Positions 45,999-57,977 of a stretch of DNA of 64,000 bases are shown piece by piece. The stretch spans positions 10,463,001 to 10,527,000 of the forward strand of contig NC_063155.1 in assembly GCF_020921035.1 (NCBI RefSeq). The letters are read 5' to 3'. The notes under the pieces were generated by a model, which saw only the letters and a program-made list of their open reading frames with translations, was not told the DNA's origin and did not search any database. Within the stretch, counting starts at the first letter, position 1; each line of letters opens with the position of its first letter. Origin of the DNA: Rhodamnia argentea. Its lineage: Eukaryota > Streptophyta > Magnoliopsida > Myrtales > Myrtaceae. The position numbers and the translations under genes are program-made.

Positions 45999-48296
45999 TG
46001 ATATCAAAGCCGAGTTTTAAACATTTCACGCGAATATTTGGCTCTGCATAAGTAGGACCTATCTAACTATTGCAATGTACATGGCTAATTGGACTGAAGA
46101 TCAAAAGTGAATACCTATTTATTTATGAATGATCCTCACATGAACATGACTGGTGAGCCTATATAAAACTCAACTTCTAGGGGCAGTTGGCAGGAGCTAG
46201 GTAGTACCTAGATGTTAGGCTCGTCAATTTGGTGGGTTGGGTCAAGTCGAAAATGGTCTCGCTCAAATTGACCTGTTAGCTCATATTGCCCCATTTTTAT
46301 GCAATACAATTTTATCGACTCATACCCGATTTGACTTGGTCCAACTTATACCCAACTCAATCCCGACCCAACCCGGCTCCGATTCTTAACAATTTTTCTC
46401 CTTAAATTGTTACCTCTAAAGAATGGGCTACTCCATGAACCGACTCCCCAAGTCGGTGAGGGAGCTCAAGTGCTTAAGTAAAATTAATATATTTGAGAAA
46501 GATTTAAATTTGATTTCTGAAAATTTTAACATATAGAAAATTGAAATAAGAAAAGGAAAGGCATAATGGCCATCTTCCTCTGTTTTGGGTCTTCTTCCTT
46601 TCTTGAATGACAACAAACGGACTCCTATTTCACTCCTTTTACTGAAAATGGGTTAGGAAAATGGGTTTTCTTTACATCCACTTTAGCCGAAATTGGTTTT
46701 ATTTTCTTAATCCATTTAGACTAAGGTCATTGATTCCTAATCCGACCCGATCCCAATCTGAAATCGGGAACCGGACATGAGGGATCGATTTCCAATTTTC
46801 GGAATCAAGAATAGGACCAAAGGTGCCTAGAATCGGACCGAACTGGACTGACTGGTCCGATTCCCAAGTGACCCAATAGAATAGGTTGCATATGCTTGAA
46901 ACACATATTCACATTTTAAACATGTAGAAATACCCCTCATAATTTATATTTCACATGGTTTCTTTAAATATATATATATTTTTTAAAAAATATAAACTGA
47001 AAATAAAATAAATAATCGGTTCGGTCTAAATGGGCGGTTCCACCATTGGAACTGGGCATCAAACCCATAATTACTGATTCCAATTTTCTGGAATCAGCAG
47101 CCAAACCGGTGCTTTTAAAAACCGGACCGAACTGGCTAATTTGGTTCAATCCGAGCATTCCCAGTCCCACCAGTCCTTTTCTATCACCCTGATTCAGACC
47201 TGCAGTAAACAACTCAGCAAAGCCCATAAACCACATGGCCTATGGATAATGAGTTAAAAAGTGGGCCTACAACCACTATTGCCACCTCTACTAGATGGAG
47301 GCAAATATTGTCGCATCAAATATGTCGTTTTCCTTGTGAAATCTTGGGAATCTTGTTTTCTCAATTACATATGCCCTTTCTGATCGTTTCTATTCCAATT
47401 TGGATGCGAAAGAGGACGCAATAGCCACAACAACCGATTGTTCATGGGATTTATTTCGACTTTTTATACATGCCCCTGCCTAACAAAGGCTTCGAGTTGG
47501 TTCCTTCAAGATGCCAACAGACCCGAGAATCTTAAATTCGATTCTCATACTATAAGCAGCAGCCATTTTATATGCTCTGAGGCTTTTATCATCGTATCGT
47601 TCTGCTCGAGCGGGATTGTTGAATATGAAGTTATAAGAATCTCTAATTCACGATGGCAAAAAAAAATCTCCAGCACGGGCGGGTTTCTAAAATCTCTTCC
47701 AGCCAGTTGTAGTGAGTTCCGTTCGCATAATCAATCTCTAACTACTTAAGCTTTTAGGACATGTGAATAGACAAATCACATTCGGATGAGGTAATTTTGC
47801 TTGTTGCCGACTGATCAAAGTCAAGTAAAATCGACCACCAAGCTTGATGGCCTCTAGAAATGTGTTTCCTGTCGCTAGAGAATACTCCACTTCGTTAGGA
47901 AGCTTTCAAAGATGACCATTCCATTAGGTCTACCTGGTAAAATGGTGGACTATAAGCGTCAACCGTCTTGAAGGCATCATTATACACGGACACGAGATAA
48001 TTTACCGCATGCCTGTAATCAGTCTTAGGGTCACCTTCAAGGGACAGAGGAAGGGGAAAGAGAGGTTTGCAGTAACAAGGAAAATTCCTTTCGAAAGCAG
48101 GAAAGAAATACCAGGACGAAAAGGAGGACCGTGGATCAATTGGCGACAAAAAAACAGACAGACGCTTCTAAAATACAAGAGAATGGCTCATCAGAACTTC
48201 ACAAAATAGCGTTGTTCAGTTCCAAAAATGCTGATACTCTCAAAAGAAAATTGCCAAAATAACAGAATCGCAATTTCTTCTTCCACATCCATGACT
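45999..48296. other. intergenic with degenerate repeat remnants
   Basis: 46205-46390 is a GGGTTGGGTCAA / CCGACCCAACCC-type repeat. 46735-47170 is rich in GGAACCGG/CCGATTCC motifs like the subterminal regions of the hAT element at 54052-56984, so it may be a related relic. The minus frame at 47895-48149 is open but unrecognised. Confidence 0.45.
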
Positions 48297-49593
48297 CTAC
48301 TGCATCGACTGAAAGCGTTTCACGATAATTATGCTCATATCCATGTAGCGCTGCGCACAGTTAGCAAGGCAAGTTGATTCGCTAGAACTGAACTTACTTC
48401 CAGGTGTCCCAGTGATGCATTTGTCCCAGCATGCACTAGTAAGCTTAGCCACCATCTCATTGACCATGGCCCTCTCCTTCTCTTGCTGCACATTACCACA
48501 CAAGATTTCTAAAGTAAGTTTTATAAATCATGAATGGTCCATGTTAACTATCATGGCACTTATATAGGCAAACTTATTTAAGATAATTCAAGATTTTGAA
48601 GCATTGATTACACATGACTTAAAGAAGAGTCAATGCATTGACGACCACATAGTTTTACACAGGTTCATAGAATGATAGGACCAACAATATTGCCAAAAGA
48701 ATATCACAACTCCAATCTGGAGGAAGCTGATTTGATTACAATACTTAATATGCAGAAATACAATAAAGGTTAGTGCAACACATATATTTACATAACATAT
48801 ACAGCTAAGGAGTTTCGTGGTACCAGATGCTTTTCTCCGAAGGAGGGAAAAGTAAAGAAATGACCAGAAATGGCAGTTCACTAGATATGACAAACGGACA
48901 ACATACAAGTCTGCACCCAACATTGGCCAGAGCAGATTCTTCAGCAGGTTATGATTCGATTAGGCGATTTGGATAAAGGTTGAAACTTTCCTAACCGAGG
49001 AAGATGGTACGATTGATTCTTACCATCACTTGATTCATATAATTCCATCTACCTCGGCAAAGTTCTAAACTGAAGCAAAGGTCACAGACACAACTATTCT
49101 TCTGCCGTTTAGGGAGACGCTTCAGTTAGAATCTCTTCACTTAAAACAAAGACTGACTTGTATATCTTGAATTCGTGCAAGAGGGAGAACATAAAAAGTG
49201 ATCGCGTGAAAGAGAGATAGGACAAAGAGACAGCATTGACATTACATTACCGGCAACCATTCTTGAACAGCAGTGATCTTGCTTCCAAAACACCCCCACA
49301 AACCATGAATTGAGCTCAGACAAGGGAAATAGGAAGCAACTCTAGGGCCGGAAACAGAACAAACAAAAAGCACACGACTTTCCAGATTATATTCATAGAA
49401 GAATTAACGCACAAGAAAGGGTTCCTGATTTCTTCAATACTATCGAATAATTAGGCTTCGATTCTGCTCGAACATCAAATTAAACAGCGCCAAGGAACGA
49501 AAGGGGAAAGACCCAGATGGAGCAAGAGAAAAGAAAAAGGCTTACAGAGATGAGCCGTTGCAATTCAGCAGAATTGAGACCTGAAGCGTCCAT
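48297..49593 (-). CDS. TIM8: mitochondrial import inner membrane translocase subunit TIM8
   Basis: Small Tim chaperone of the mitochondrial intermembrane space, which with TIM13 carries hydrophobic precursors to the inner or outer membrane. Two exons join in frame: 49593-49546 (MDASGLNSAELQRLIS) and 48485-48297, giving 78 aa, the usual length. The twin CX3C motif is Cys35/Cys39 (CWDKC) and Cys55/Cys59 (CLANC), followed by QRYMDMSIIIVKRFQSMQ, which separates TIM8 from TIM13, TIM9 and TIM10. The single intron is about 1.06 kb. It is divergent from the myristoylated-protein gene. Confidence 0.95.
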
Positions 49594-50144
49594 GGATTTT
49601 TGTTTTTTACCGGAATGGAAGGGCTCCCGTGAAATCAAAACCCTAGGAAAGGAGGACGAGGTGGACGAGAGGGTTTAAGAGAGAGGAGGGGTTGGGGGGA
49701 GGGAAGGCAGCATCAGGCTCTGCGAAGCCCAGTCACTGGAGATGGGCTGAAAGCCCAAGCCTAGAATTCCAGCAACGAGGCCAGCCCAAATATTTCGAGT
49801 TTGATAGGATTCGTCTGATTGTCTGAGCCCAGTCACCGGAGTAAGGTGTAGTTTCCCCACGAGTTGCAACTGGAAAAGCACAGATTCGATGTGTCAGGAT
49901 GAGTTGTTGGGTCAATGTTGGTTGCATTGCCGCCAAATATAGGCTAAGGGCAACCCACGAATAGCCTTGTTCTGGTGAAGATCTGCGTCCATCCGAATGT
50001 TACATCGTTGTTGCTATGGAACGGGCGTTGAGTGCCATCGTCTAGACTGCCAAAATTATACCAACCCAGAACGGCCGCTTCCCCCTTTACAAATCTCTCA
50101 TTTCTCCTCCTGCCACTGCTCCTTTCAAGAAGAAAAGAACTCAA
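49594..50144. promoter_or_regulatory. divergent promoter region between TIM8 and the MGCGSS protein gene
   Basis: 551 bp with several GCCCA/TGGGC motifs (site II-like), for example GATGGGCTGAAAGCCCAAGC near 49741-49760 and CCAGCCCAAAT near 49780. A direct repeat AGCCCAGTCACYGGAG occurs at about 49727 and about 49828. Regulatory meaning is inferred. Confidence 0.45.
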
Positions 50145-51351
50145 ATGGGATGTGGGAGTTCGAAAGTTGGGTTCGACGATGAGGATCATTCGGTGCCTTT
50201 GGGCGTCCGCTCCCAGCTTCGACATCGGATCCAAAGTAACATTAGGATGAGGAAACGGCGGAGCAAACACTGCTCTACCCTCTCCACAATGCAGCTCCTT
50301 CCCAAGGGCAGCTTAGAATCCTCAAAGGGAACTTCCTCCCCTAATTCTTCATGCGCCAACACTCACGATCATCATCGTCACGCGGTAGAAGATAAGAAGG
50401 TAGCTGATGCCAATTGTCACAGCAGTGTTGCGAACGCGAGTGGCGTCAACCATTCGAGCACAACATTAACAAGGAGTGAAGACGAAGAAGGCGTGACAGA
50501 AGACAAGATGGTGGTGGAGGCAGTGACTGCAGCCATAGAGGAGGCCATCATGGTGGAGGCGGAGGTGGAGCTGGAGCTGGAGGAGGATGATTACATCATT
50601 GAGGTACTTGAAGAAGGAAGAGGAAGTCTCGTCAGCTATGCGGAGCTCGATGCCTATCCTGGCTCTCCAAGTTTTCGAATCTACTGTATCTCATCGATAT
50701 TGGAAGATGACATTGAACAATGTGAGTTTGCTAGATAATGCATTGCGAAACAAGGGACAACAAAAAACATCCATTTTTAGTCAAATGCACAGTTCCTGGG
50801 TTGTGAACAGTACAACTCATTTTTCTCATTGAGCCCTGCCGATGTCATATTGTTCTCATACGCATTATTTGTTTTTTAGTGCATGCAGCTATGGATGAAG
50901 AAACGTATAAGGACACGACATCTCTGGGCGGCGACGCTAATGCTAAGGAGGCTTCGAATGACAGTATCAGCGATGAGGTATATTATATGGAAAAAGCTAT
51001 CCCAAGACTAAACTGTACATACATGATGAGTAGGAGGATTAATGTGTAGCAGAACGATGATTGTATAACCCTTGGCATTGTGGACATGATCAGGGCGGAG
51101 GCACAGGCGGCAAAGGCAAGAGGAGGAGCAAGATGAAGAAGGTGGTGACGATAATAGCCAGGAAAAGGGGGTCATCAGGGGCAGGGAGGCAACAGAGGAA
51201 AGTGACCGGGAAGAAAGTGATGAATGTGAAGCACTTGCTGTCATTGAACGTTAAATCCTGCTACATCCCGACTTGCTCCACCAAGCAAATTGATCACAGC
51301 ACTCGTCTCCTTCCCAATAATCCCAACACAACACCCCAGCATCCTTCTTGA
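50145..51351 (+). CDS. plant-specific protein of unknown function, probably N-myristoylated (MGCGSSK start)
   Basis: Three exons join in frame: 50145-50721, 50880-50977 and 51094-51351, giving 310 aa. The start MGCGSSK has Gly2, Ser at positions 5 and 6, and Cys3, a good N-myristoylation plus palmitoylation signal, so plasma membrane attachment is likely. Next comes a basic stretch (RIQSNIRMRKRRSK), a Ser/His-rich linker, and a strongly acidic Ala/Glu segment (VVEAVTAAIEEAIMVEAEVE). The C-terminal exon is very basic (KGKRRSKMKKVVTIIARKRG). No catalytic domain is seen. The split into acidic middle and basic tail suggests a scaffold or adaptor, but that is inference. Confidence 0.7.
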
Positions 51352-52878
51352 TCTTCTCTTGCCGTTTTGTCGGCCACTCATTACCGTTCCCACGGGGAGG
51401 GAAACGCGCTGCACCTCCTGTGGAACTGCCTGCTTACATTAACTTTTGCTGTTCAATATTTTCCATGTAGATGCATGATCTGCCTGCATTTATATAGGTA
51501 CCAAGCTCGTCCCAAGCCCAAGTGTGATCTCTAGGGACAGCAAGAGGGTTCCCCTGTTGGCCAAAGGCCTTTTCACCGGCGTCTCTGTACAGTCCTACTT
51601 TTGTTAAGTAGCATATGGCTAACTGTTGGGAGAACTTTAAGTCAGTGATGTAGACTTGATTTCTTTTCTGTATTGAAGTATTAATTACACTGATCAAACT
51701 ATCACGTATTAGCATTTGATTATATTACTGCAGTAGGTTTCTAATTCTTCCTTTTCTTATGGACCTCTAGATTCTTTTTTTTTTTTTTGTTTCATTTTCG
51801 CCACCTTTCTTCTCTCTTTTCCCCTGCTCCGTTCCTCCTCCCTGTGGCGACGGCGAAGTCCCTGTACACCTAACTCGACAAATCCACCATCTCCCGCCGA
51901 CATGCCTTCAACCCCCACCAACACCAACAACCTCATCTTCCCACCCTCGCTGTAGTGCCCTCGGTGCTTCCAGGAGCACCTGATGAATTTGGAGGTCGCA
52001 AGCTCAAATCTGCCCACCTCGCGCAACTGTGGACAGAGAATGGAAGAAGGTGAGAACATGTGAAAGGCCAACTAACTTATGTGTCTAAATTCTCATTTGG
52101 GTTGATGATAAAGTCACTTGTTGGATCAGCTCCCCAAACGTAGATATTACGACGTACAAAAATGACATCAGATATTCTAGGGAAAATCCCGTATTTTGAG
52201 GTAATAAATAGGGGTAGTTTCAGAGAAAGTAATTGAAAAGGAGTCACCGATTGCATGAACTAAGTTTAATTTGGAGCTGTTCTACTCAAATGGAGAGCAC
52301 CCACGTTCGGCCAATGGCAGAGTCATGGAAGTTAGCACGTCATTAATGGATTTCGTGTTCCCATGCTTGTCTGTTCTTTCACAGATAGAACCCAAATCGG
52401 AAGTTAGTTTCCTCTGATATGAAATCGCGCGGTCTTAATGCAACTTTTATCGTAAAACCAAGATCAAAAGTCCGATATTTGAACTTTTTCGCTTAATGCT
52501 GTCGCATGTGCACCTAAATAAGGAGGAGCGATACTTTTAAGTAAGCTTCTACTCTAATTTCAAATCACTACGAACTTGAAGCATTACACAAACGACATGA
52601 ATGAGGCATAACTGGAGTGTGTATGACACCTTCAGCACGAGATTCTTTTCTCGCTTATAGTTCCATGAGAACCCAAGTTTCCCTCTCTTGATTTCAGCAG
52701 AGCCATCCTTATTTAGCTCGTTCAACTTGTAACGGCGGGAGTTCAAAGTCAAAAGGTGGTGAAAAAGAGACGACTTTTGCGTCCCTTATTTCTGGGGAGA
52801 TGCCTCCTCAACCTTTTCATCCTATAAATGCCCGCTAGGATTCCCGCTGGCCTTACCATCCAACCATCCATAACCAGC
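51352..52878. other. intergenic, no gene recognised
   Basis: Contains a poly-T tract (about 51776-51789) and a short C-rich block (about 51830-52025) without identifiable coding content. The last about 100 bp are probably the leader of the CASP-like gene, including a CTATAAATG near 52822. Confidence 0.55.
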
Positions 52879-53708
52879 ATGGCAATCCCAGAGATCAAAG
52901 TCAACGAGCAGAATTTAGCCGGGAAGTCATCGAACGTGAGCAATGGAGCCCAGATTTGCTTGAGGATTTTGTCAATTGCAACTACATTGGCCGCAACTTC
53001 GCTGATGGTCACATGCCGGCAGTCTATCACAGTATTTGGCATCAGGATTGATGCCCGATATAGCTATTCTTCGGCTTTCAAGTAACCACTCAATTAACCA
53101 TGCTAGCTATTAGCATTTAATGTAAGATGATGCCTTCTCTTAAGGACTAAATTGTTGAAGCTAACAACGATTGATCTTTTGACAGGTTCTTTGCATTTGC
53201 AAATGCAACTGCGTGTGCATTCTCCATGATGTCCCTGTTCCTTCTCATCATCTTCACTCATCCTCGAGGCCCACGGAAACCTTCCAACTTCTTCTTCTTC
53301 TTGTTCCTCCACGACTTGGTAAGTTCAGTTTGGATCCACATTGATCATGCTCTTTCAATGAACTAGTTTTTTTTTTTGGGTAAGGTAAGTAGTACTTTCA
53401 ATGAACTAGTCTGTTATGTTTTTGCGGACATTAGAAGAATTTTCACTTTTGCTGAAACATTTCGACAACAGTGGATGATGTCGCTAGTACTGGCGGGATG
53501 TGCAGCTGCGACAGCAATTGGATTTGTTGGGAAGTACGGAAACAACCACACTGGTTGGATGCCCATATGCGACCATCTGGAGAAGTTCTGTAGCAAAGCC
53601 ACAACTTCCATCGTGTTCGCTTATGCGTCGCTGCTCCTATTTATGTTGCTTGCCATCCTCACTGCATGGAACATCCGGCAACTTTCAAGCGTAGCCCTTA
53701 CCAGTTAA
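52879..53708 (+). CDS. CASP-like membrane protein (CASPL family)
   Basis: Four-pass plasma membrane protein related to Casparian strip scaffolds. Three exons join in frame: 52879-53081, 53186-53318 and 53472-53708, giving 190 aa, normal for CASPL1. Predicted membrane segments: LRILSIATTLAATSLMV (about 32-48), FFAFANATACAFSMMSLFLL (about 69-88), SLVLAGCAAATAIGFVG (about 116-132) and SIVFAYASLLLFMLLAILTA (about 157-176). An extracellular loop with Cys pairs (GWMPICDHLEKFC) fits the family. An earlier in-frame ATG (52828) exists; I prefer MAIPEIKVN because CASPL N-termini are short and polar. Intron 2 has a duplicated TTTCAATGAACTAGT. Confidence 0.85.
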
Positions 53709-54051
53709 CATTCAATTGTTAGTCTGTGTTGTGCAAATTTGAATGGCCTGCTTAGGGATGATAATAGCTCTTGTCATCTGTTTCCGTCCACAGATTGGCA
53801 AGTTTAATAAGCCTACTTTTATGAAGCGCTTCCTTTCTTTGGTGTTAACCAAACATAACATGGATTTCTACTTTTTCCACCATTTCTTCGTGTTGCTGTT
53901 ACTTTGTGACTTTTCACATGTTGCAATAGCGACCCCAGTAAAGACATAACCTGTCACAGAAGTCGGATTCTTAAATGGCGGGTCAACCCGCTGATAAAGT
54001 TAAATTCGATATCAATCTTTCGTGCCTCAAGACAAAAGACAGGGTGACGAC
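53709..54051. other. 3' region of the CASP-like gene up to the hAT insertion
   Basis: No further gene is seen. GTGACGAC at 54044-54051 is the left target duplication of the hAT element. Confidence 0.6.
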
Positions 54052-56984
54052 TAGAGATGGCCATTTGAACCCGTGGATCCGGAACCGGCCCATTAACCAG
54101 GCCCATGGTTCCAACCCAGAAGTGGAACCGGCTCTCAAGGGCCGGTTCCGGCCGATTCCGACCTGTTATTTAAAAAAAAAATGGGCCGGTGGGGCAAAGA
54201 GCCATTGGGCTCTCTGCCCCACTGCCCCCCAAAAATGGCTCTTTGGGTCGTTTTGGCAAAGGCCAAAATTTGGCCGTTACACTTCCACATTAAAAAAAAT
54301 TTTTGAATTATTTTTAATTATTGCCTATAAATATCTATCCTCCCTCTTTCATTTTTCTCACAAATCTTCTCAACAATTCTCTCAAATCCTCTCAATTCGC
54401 TCAAATTCTCTCAATTCGCTCAATTCTCTCAATCCCGCCTCAATTCTCTCGAATCGGATTTCCGATCAATTTTCTCAAAAATGGCAAGTGAAAATAGAAA
54501 TACTGAAAATGGCAAGATGACTATGAGAGATTCCAAGTATCCCATTCCTGAATATGATCCTCGTGTATGCATGTTGGGAAGACAACGACCATAATATCAA
54601 CTATGTCCCGATTCCGAACGTCAAGCACATCCCAACACAAGAAAGCCTTCATCCTCCTACCGATGTCGAAGAAACGTCAACGGCAAATGAGCCGGAACAG
54701 AAGGGCCGAGATAGTACATCCGACTTGTGGCTACATTTCGACAAGGTACGTGATGAAGGCGAAGGTAAGTATAATATAGAATGTAAATATTGTTCGCAAA
54801 TATATAAATTTACGAAAGGAGACGGCTACGGAACATTCTGTCGACATTTGATAAAAAAACATCCAACGTAAGCGGGAATGGACAATACGCAACAACAAAT
54901 TTCCAAGTACCCCATTTCTAATCCTCATCCTTTATTCCGTTACAACGATGCACTTTATAAACAAATATTAGCTGAATATGTTGCCCTTGATCATGCTCCG
55001 TTTACTACTGGTGAAAATTTTAATTTGAAATATTTGATAAATACTGCGTTGATTCCGCAAGCACCAACTATTCCAAAAAATACTCTTAACGCGAAGTTTT
55101 TCATCTTTATAAAAAAGGAAAAAAATCTTTAGCAAAATTTTTTGCGGAATTCAATGGAGGTGTGCATATAGGTAGTGATATTTTGAGTGATCCTTGGTAA
55201 ATTCATTCTTATATGGGTGTTACGTGTCATTGGATAGGTAACGATTGGACCATTAAAAAAAGACTTATTGCATTTCAAATTTTTGATGAAAGACATTCGG
55301 CTCATAATATTTATAGAATAATTAGGCAAGTTTTAGAAGAATATAATTTGATCAATAAACTATTTTCAATTGGTTTTGATAATGCCGCTGCAAATAACGC
55401 TTCTATTCTCGAATTAGAAAATATTTGTAAACCCACTTTTGTGAGACAATTTTTTCACATTAGATGTGTTTGCCATGTTTTAAATTTATGTGTACAAGAT
55501 AGTTTACGTACTCTTGACACTTCTTTCGCCCCAATAAAGGGTGTAATTAAATTTTTATGAAGTCATCCCTTATTTTATGAAATCATAGGGAAAATTTTGT
55601 AAATAACATGGGAGAAGGGCAAGAAGATTTCCAAAAGATATTCCGACTCGTTGAAATTCTACTTACGAGTTGTTTCGGCAAAATTTTGATTACAAAGATT
55701 TATTATGTATGTTTATTTCACAAAATATTCCCGAAATTACTTTACTTCCGCAATATTGGGACATTTGCAAAAAAATTTTAAATTTTTTGAAAATTTTTAA
55801 TGATGCTACTAAAACTTTATCTGGTATTTATTATCCTACTACGCATTTATTTTTAATAAAATATGCTAATATTGGTAGTGTTTTTAGTGAATATGAAAAT
55901 GATACTGAATTAGCTCAAACTATTTTAGTAATGCGAGAAAAATGATTGCATTATTATTTGCAAATTCCTCTTGTCTATTTAGTAAGTATTGTTTTTTATC
56001 CACGTATTAAATTAAACGGTTTACTAGATTATTTGAATGTGTATTATCATGATTGTTTACCTTTGGAAGATTTAATAGATATTTCAAATATACAATGAGA
56101 TGTTAAAGAATATATAGTATTATTATATGGAGAATTTTGTAGTAGATATGGTTTAAGTGTTTACGGATCTTTACAATCTTCTGCCTCACGTAACGAAGAT
56201 GGTAGTTCACTTAGTAGAGGGTATAATATGCTCAAGAGTAGGCAAAAAAAATAAAAAGGAGCAACATGTAGTATTTCCGAATTAGAAAAATATTTAACCA
56301 CTCAATTTGAGTTTCGTGATGCAGAACATAGTACAGATTTCGAAATCCTAAAATGATAGAAAAGTCACCAAATCGATTACCTAGTTTTCGCTCTTATCGC
56401 TTGCCGGATACTAGCAACCCCTTCTTCAACGGTTGCAGTTGAACAAACATTTAGCATTGGAGGATTAGTTTTGGACTCTCGCCGTTCAAGATTAAGCCCG
56501 AAGTCTTTGGAAGCTCAAACTTGTGTCGACGATTGGAGGATGGCGAAATTTCGACACCAAGAGCTGGATCGAGAACACGAATTTTTTAGCGAGGATTGTG
56601 GAATTACCACCGCCACGGATACCACAACGGATAACGATGAGGTAAGTCGGGGTTATCAAAGATAAAAGAACTAGATGAGCTTTGATTCTTCTATCCCCAA
56701 AAAGATATGTAAGCACTTAATGATAATTTATTAAATTGAAGCCCGTTCCTCCTCTTTTTTTTTTCCCACATTTTATTATAATGTACAATTTGATTATATT
56801 TTATAATTTATAATTTATTATATTTATTTTATTATTTATTATTTTAAAAATTAAAATTAAAAACGGAGCTGGAAGGAATCGGCCCGGAACCGGAACCGGC
56901 CCGAAACCGGTATTTTCAAGGGCCGGTTTCGGTTCCACCTTTTCGTGGAACCGGAACCGCTGGTTCCTGAACCGGCCACCTCTA
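54052..56984 (+). mobile_element. hAT DNA transposon with complete ends and dead transposase
   Basis: Termini are TAGAGATGGCCA on the left and GGCCACCTCTA on the right, near-perfect inverted repeats. They are flanked by an exact 8-bp duplication GTGACGAC (54044-54051 and 56985-56992). Subterminal regions are full of GGAACCGG motifs. The plus-strand interior encodes a ZBED/RICESLEEPER-type transposase in pieces. The clean target duplication suggests no large end loss. Confidence 0.93.
54481..56665 (+). pseudogene. hAT transposase (BED zinc finger type), broken
   Basis: Pieces in order: a start MASENRNTENGK (54481); a BED finger (DLWLHFDKV...CKYC...HLIKKHP, about 54720-54870); LKYLINTALIPQAPT-like central sequence; the RNase H-like core (HWIGNDWTIKKRLIAFQIFD, SIGFDNAAANNASILELENI, about 55213-55560); a middle block (about 55670-55945); and the hAT dimerisation end (ATPSSTVAVEQTFSIGGLVL, then SRRSRLSPKSLEAQTCVDDW, about 56400-56550). 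The frame is broken at least four times by frame changes and stops between these pieces, so no functional transposase is made. Confidence 0.88.
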
Positions 56985-56992
56985 GTGACGAC

Positions 56993-57497
56993 TATTCCCT
57001 GGGGCGGGTCAATTACTAGTAGCAGCTCAGCCTAATAGCGACTTAAAAGATAGAACAGCCCTGCAATTCTCTATATTCAGGCAAGATCACCCAAGCCTAG
57101 CTCCCTCTGCCAGTGAGAAAAGCAGAGAGTACTGCTAATGCGCACTAACTACCACAGGCACGTGTTGTCTGATCATGAGATCCGAAAAGACCTTCCTCGA
57201 GCTCTTCACTTTTACAAGTTCAACTATATATGCAATAATGAAGGACAAGATGCTCGGGTTCATATCACATTGATCAGCCTTCAAAGAAAGCTTTCCCATA
57301 TTACAATGAATTTTCTTTTAGTATTGCACATTTATCACAGCTCTTGATACTACAAAATTTTAATATCTTTAGATACACAAGAATGGCACTTCATGCGGCG
57401 AAGCAATATAAACAAAGAGAAAGCTGAACTCAAAAGAACTATAAATCAACAGCAAATGAAGAACTAATTGACAAGTGGATCATGAAAACTGATTACA
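56993..57497. other. intergenic, nothing recognised
   Basis: Unassigned sequence between the hAT element and the stop codon of the SCD2-like gene. Confidence 0.6.
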
Positions 57498-57939
57498 TTA
57501 CTCATGAGAGATCTCTGAGTCTGTTCCTTGGTTGTGGTTGCCTGCGGAGAGAGAAGGGGGATTGTCAATTTCTTTGCGAGAAGCTTCCCAAAGTTGCTGC
57601 TCTATGCCCAGTTTTCTAAGCTCCAACAGCCCCCGTTCAACTGTCTCATAACATGAAGGGAAAAAAATCAACTTTCACAATGCTGATGGGCCAACTGTTT
57701 AAGCACATCACTATTGTAAGTGTGCTGATATTCAAAGCAGTGCAACACCCAATGGAGGTCTTGCGTTGACATTGGCAGGAAATTAATTCACAAGGCCAAT
57801 ATCATCTGCGTTGAATCAGATATAGGTAATCGATTACAAGACCGATCACATTAGGTGAACAAGATCCAATTACATGAACATTCTCCATGCGCTCCCAAGT
57901 GTACTCGAAAAGAGAGAAAGAAGAAGAGAGGGGGGGGGG

Positions 57940-57977
<38 letters not shown>

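Noticed and set aside
46735-47170. Possible complete hAT element
   Set aside because: GGAACCGG-rich like a hAT subterminal region, but the best flanking 8-mers (TGATTCCT/TGATTCAG) match only in part and no inverted ends are clear.
47895-48149. Minus-strand open frame with DPKTDYRHAVNYLVSVYND
   Set aside because: No family recognised, no start or splice context; could be a gene scrap but cannot be supported.
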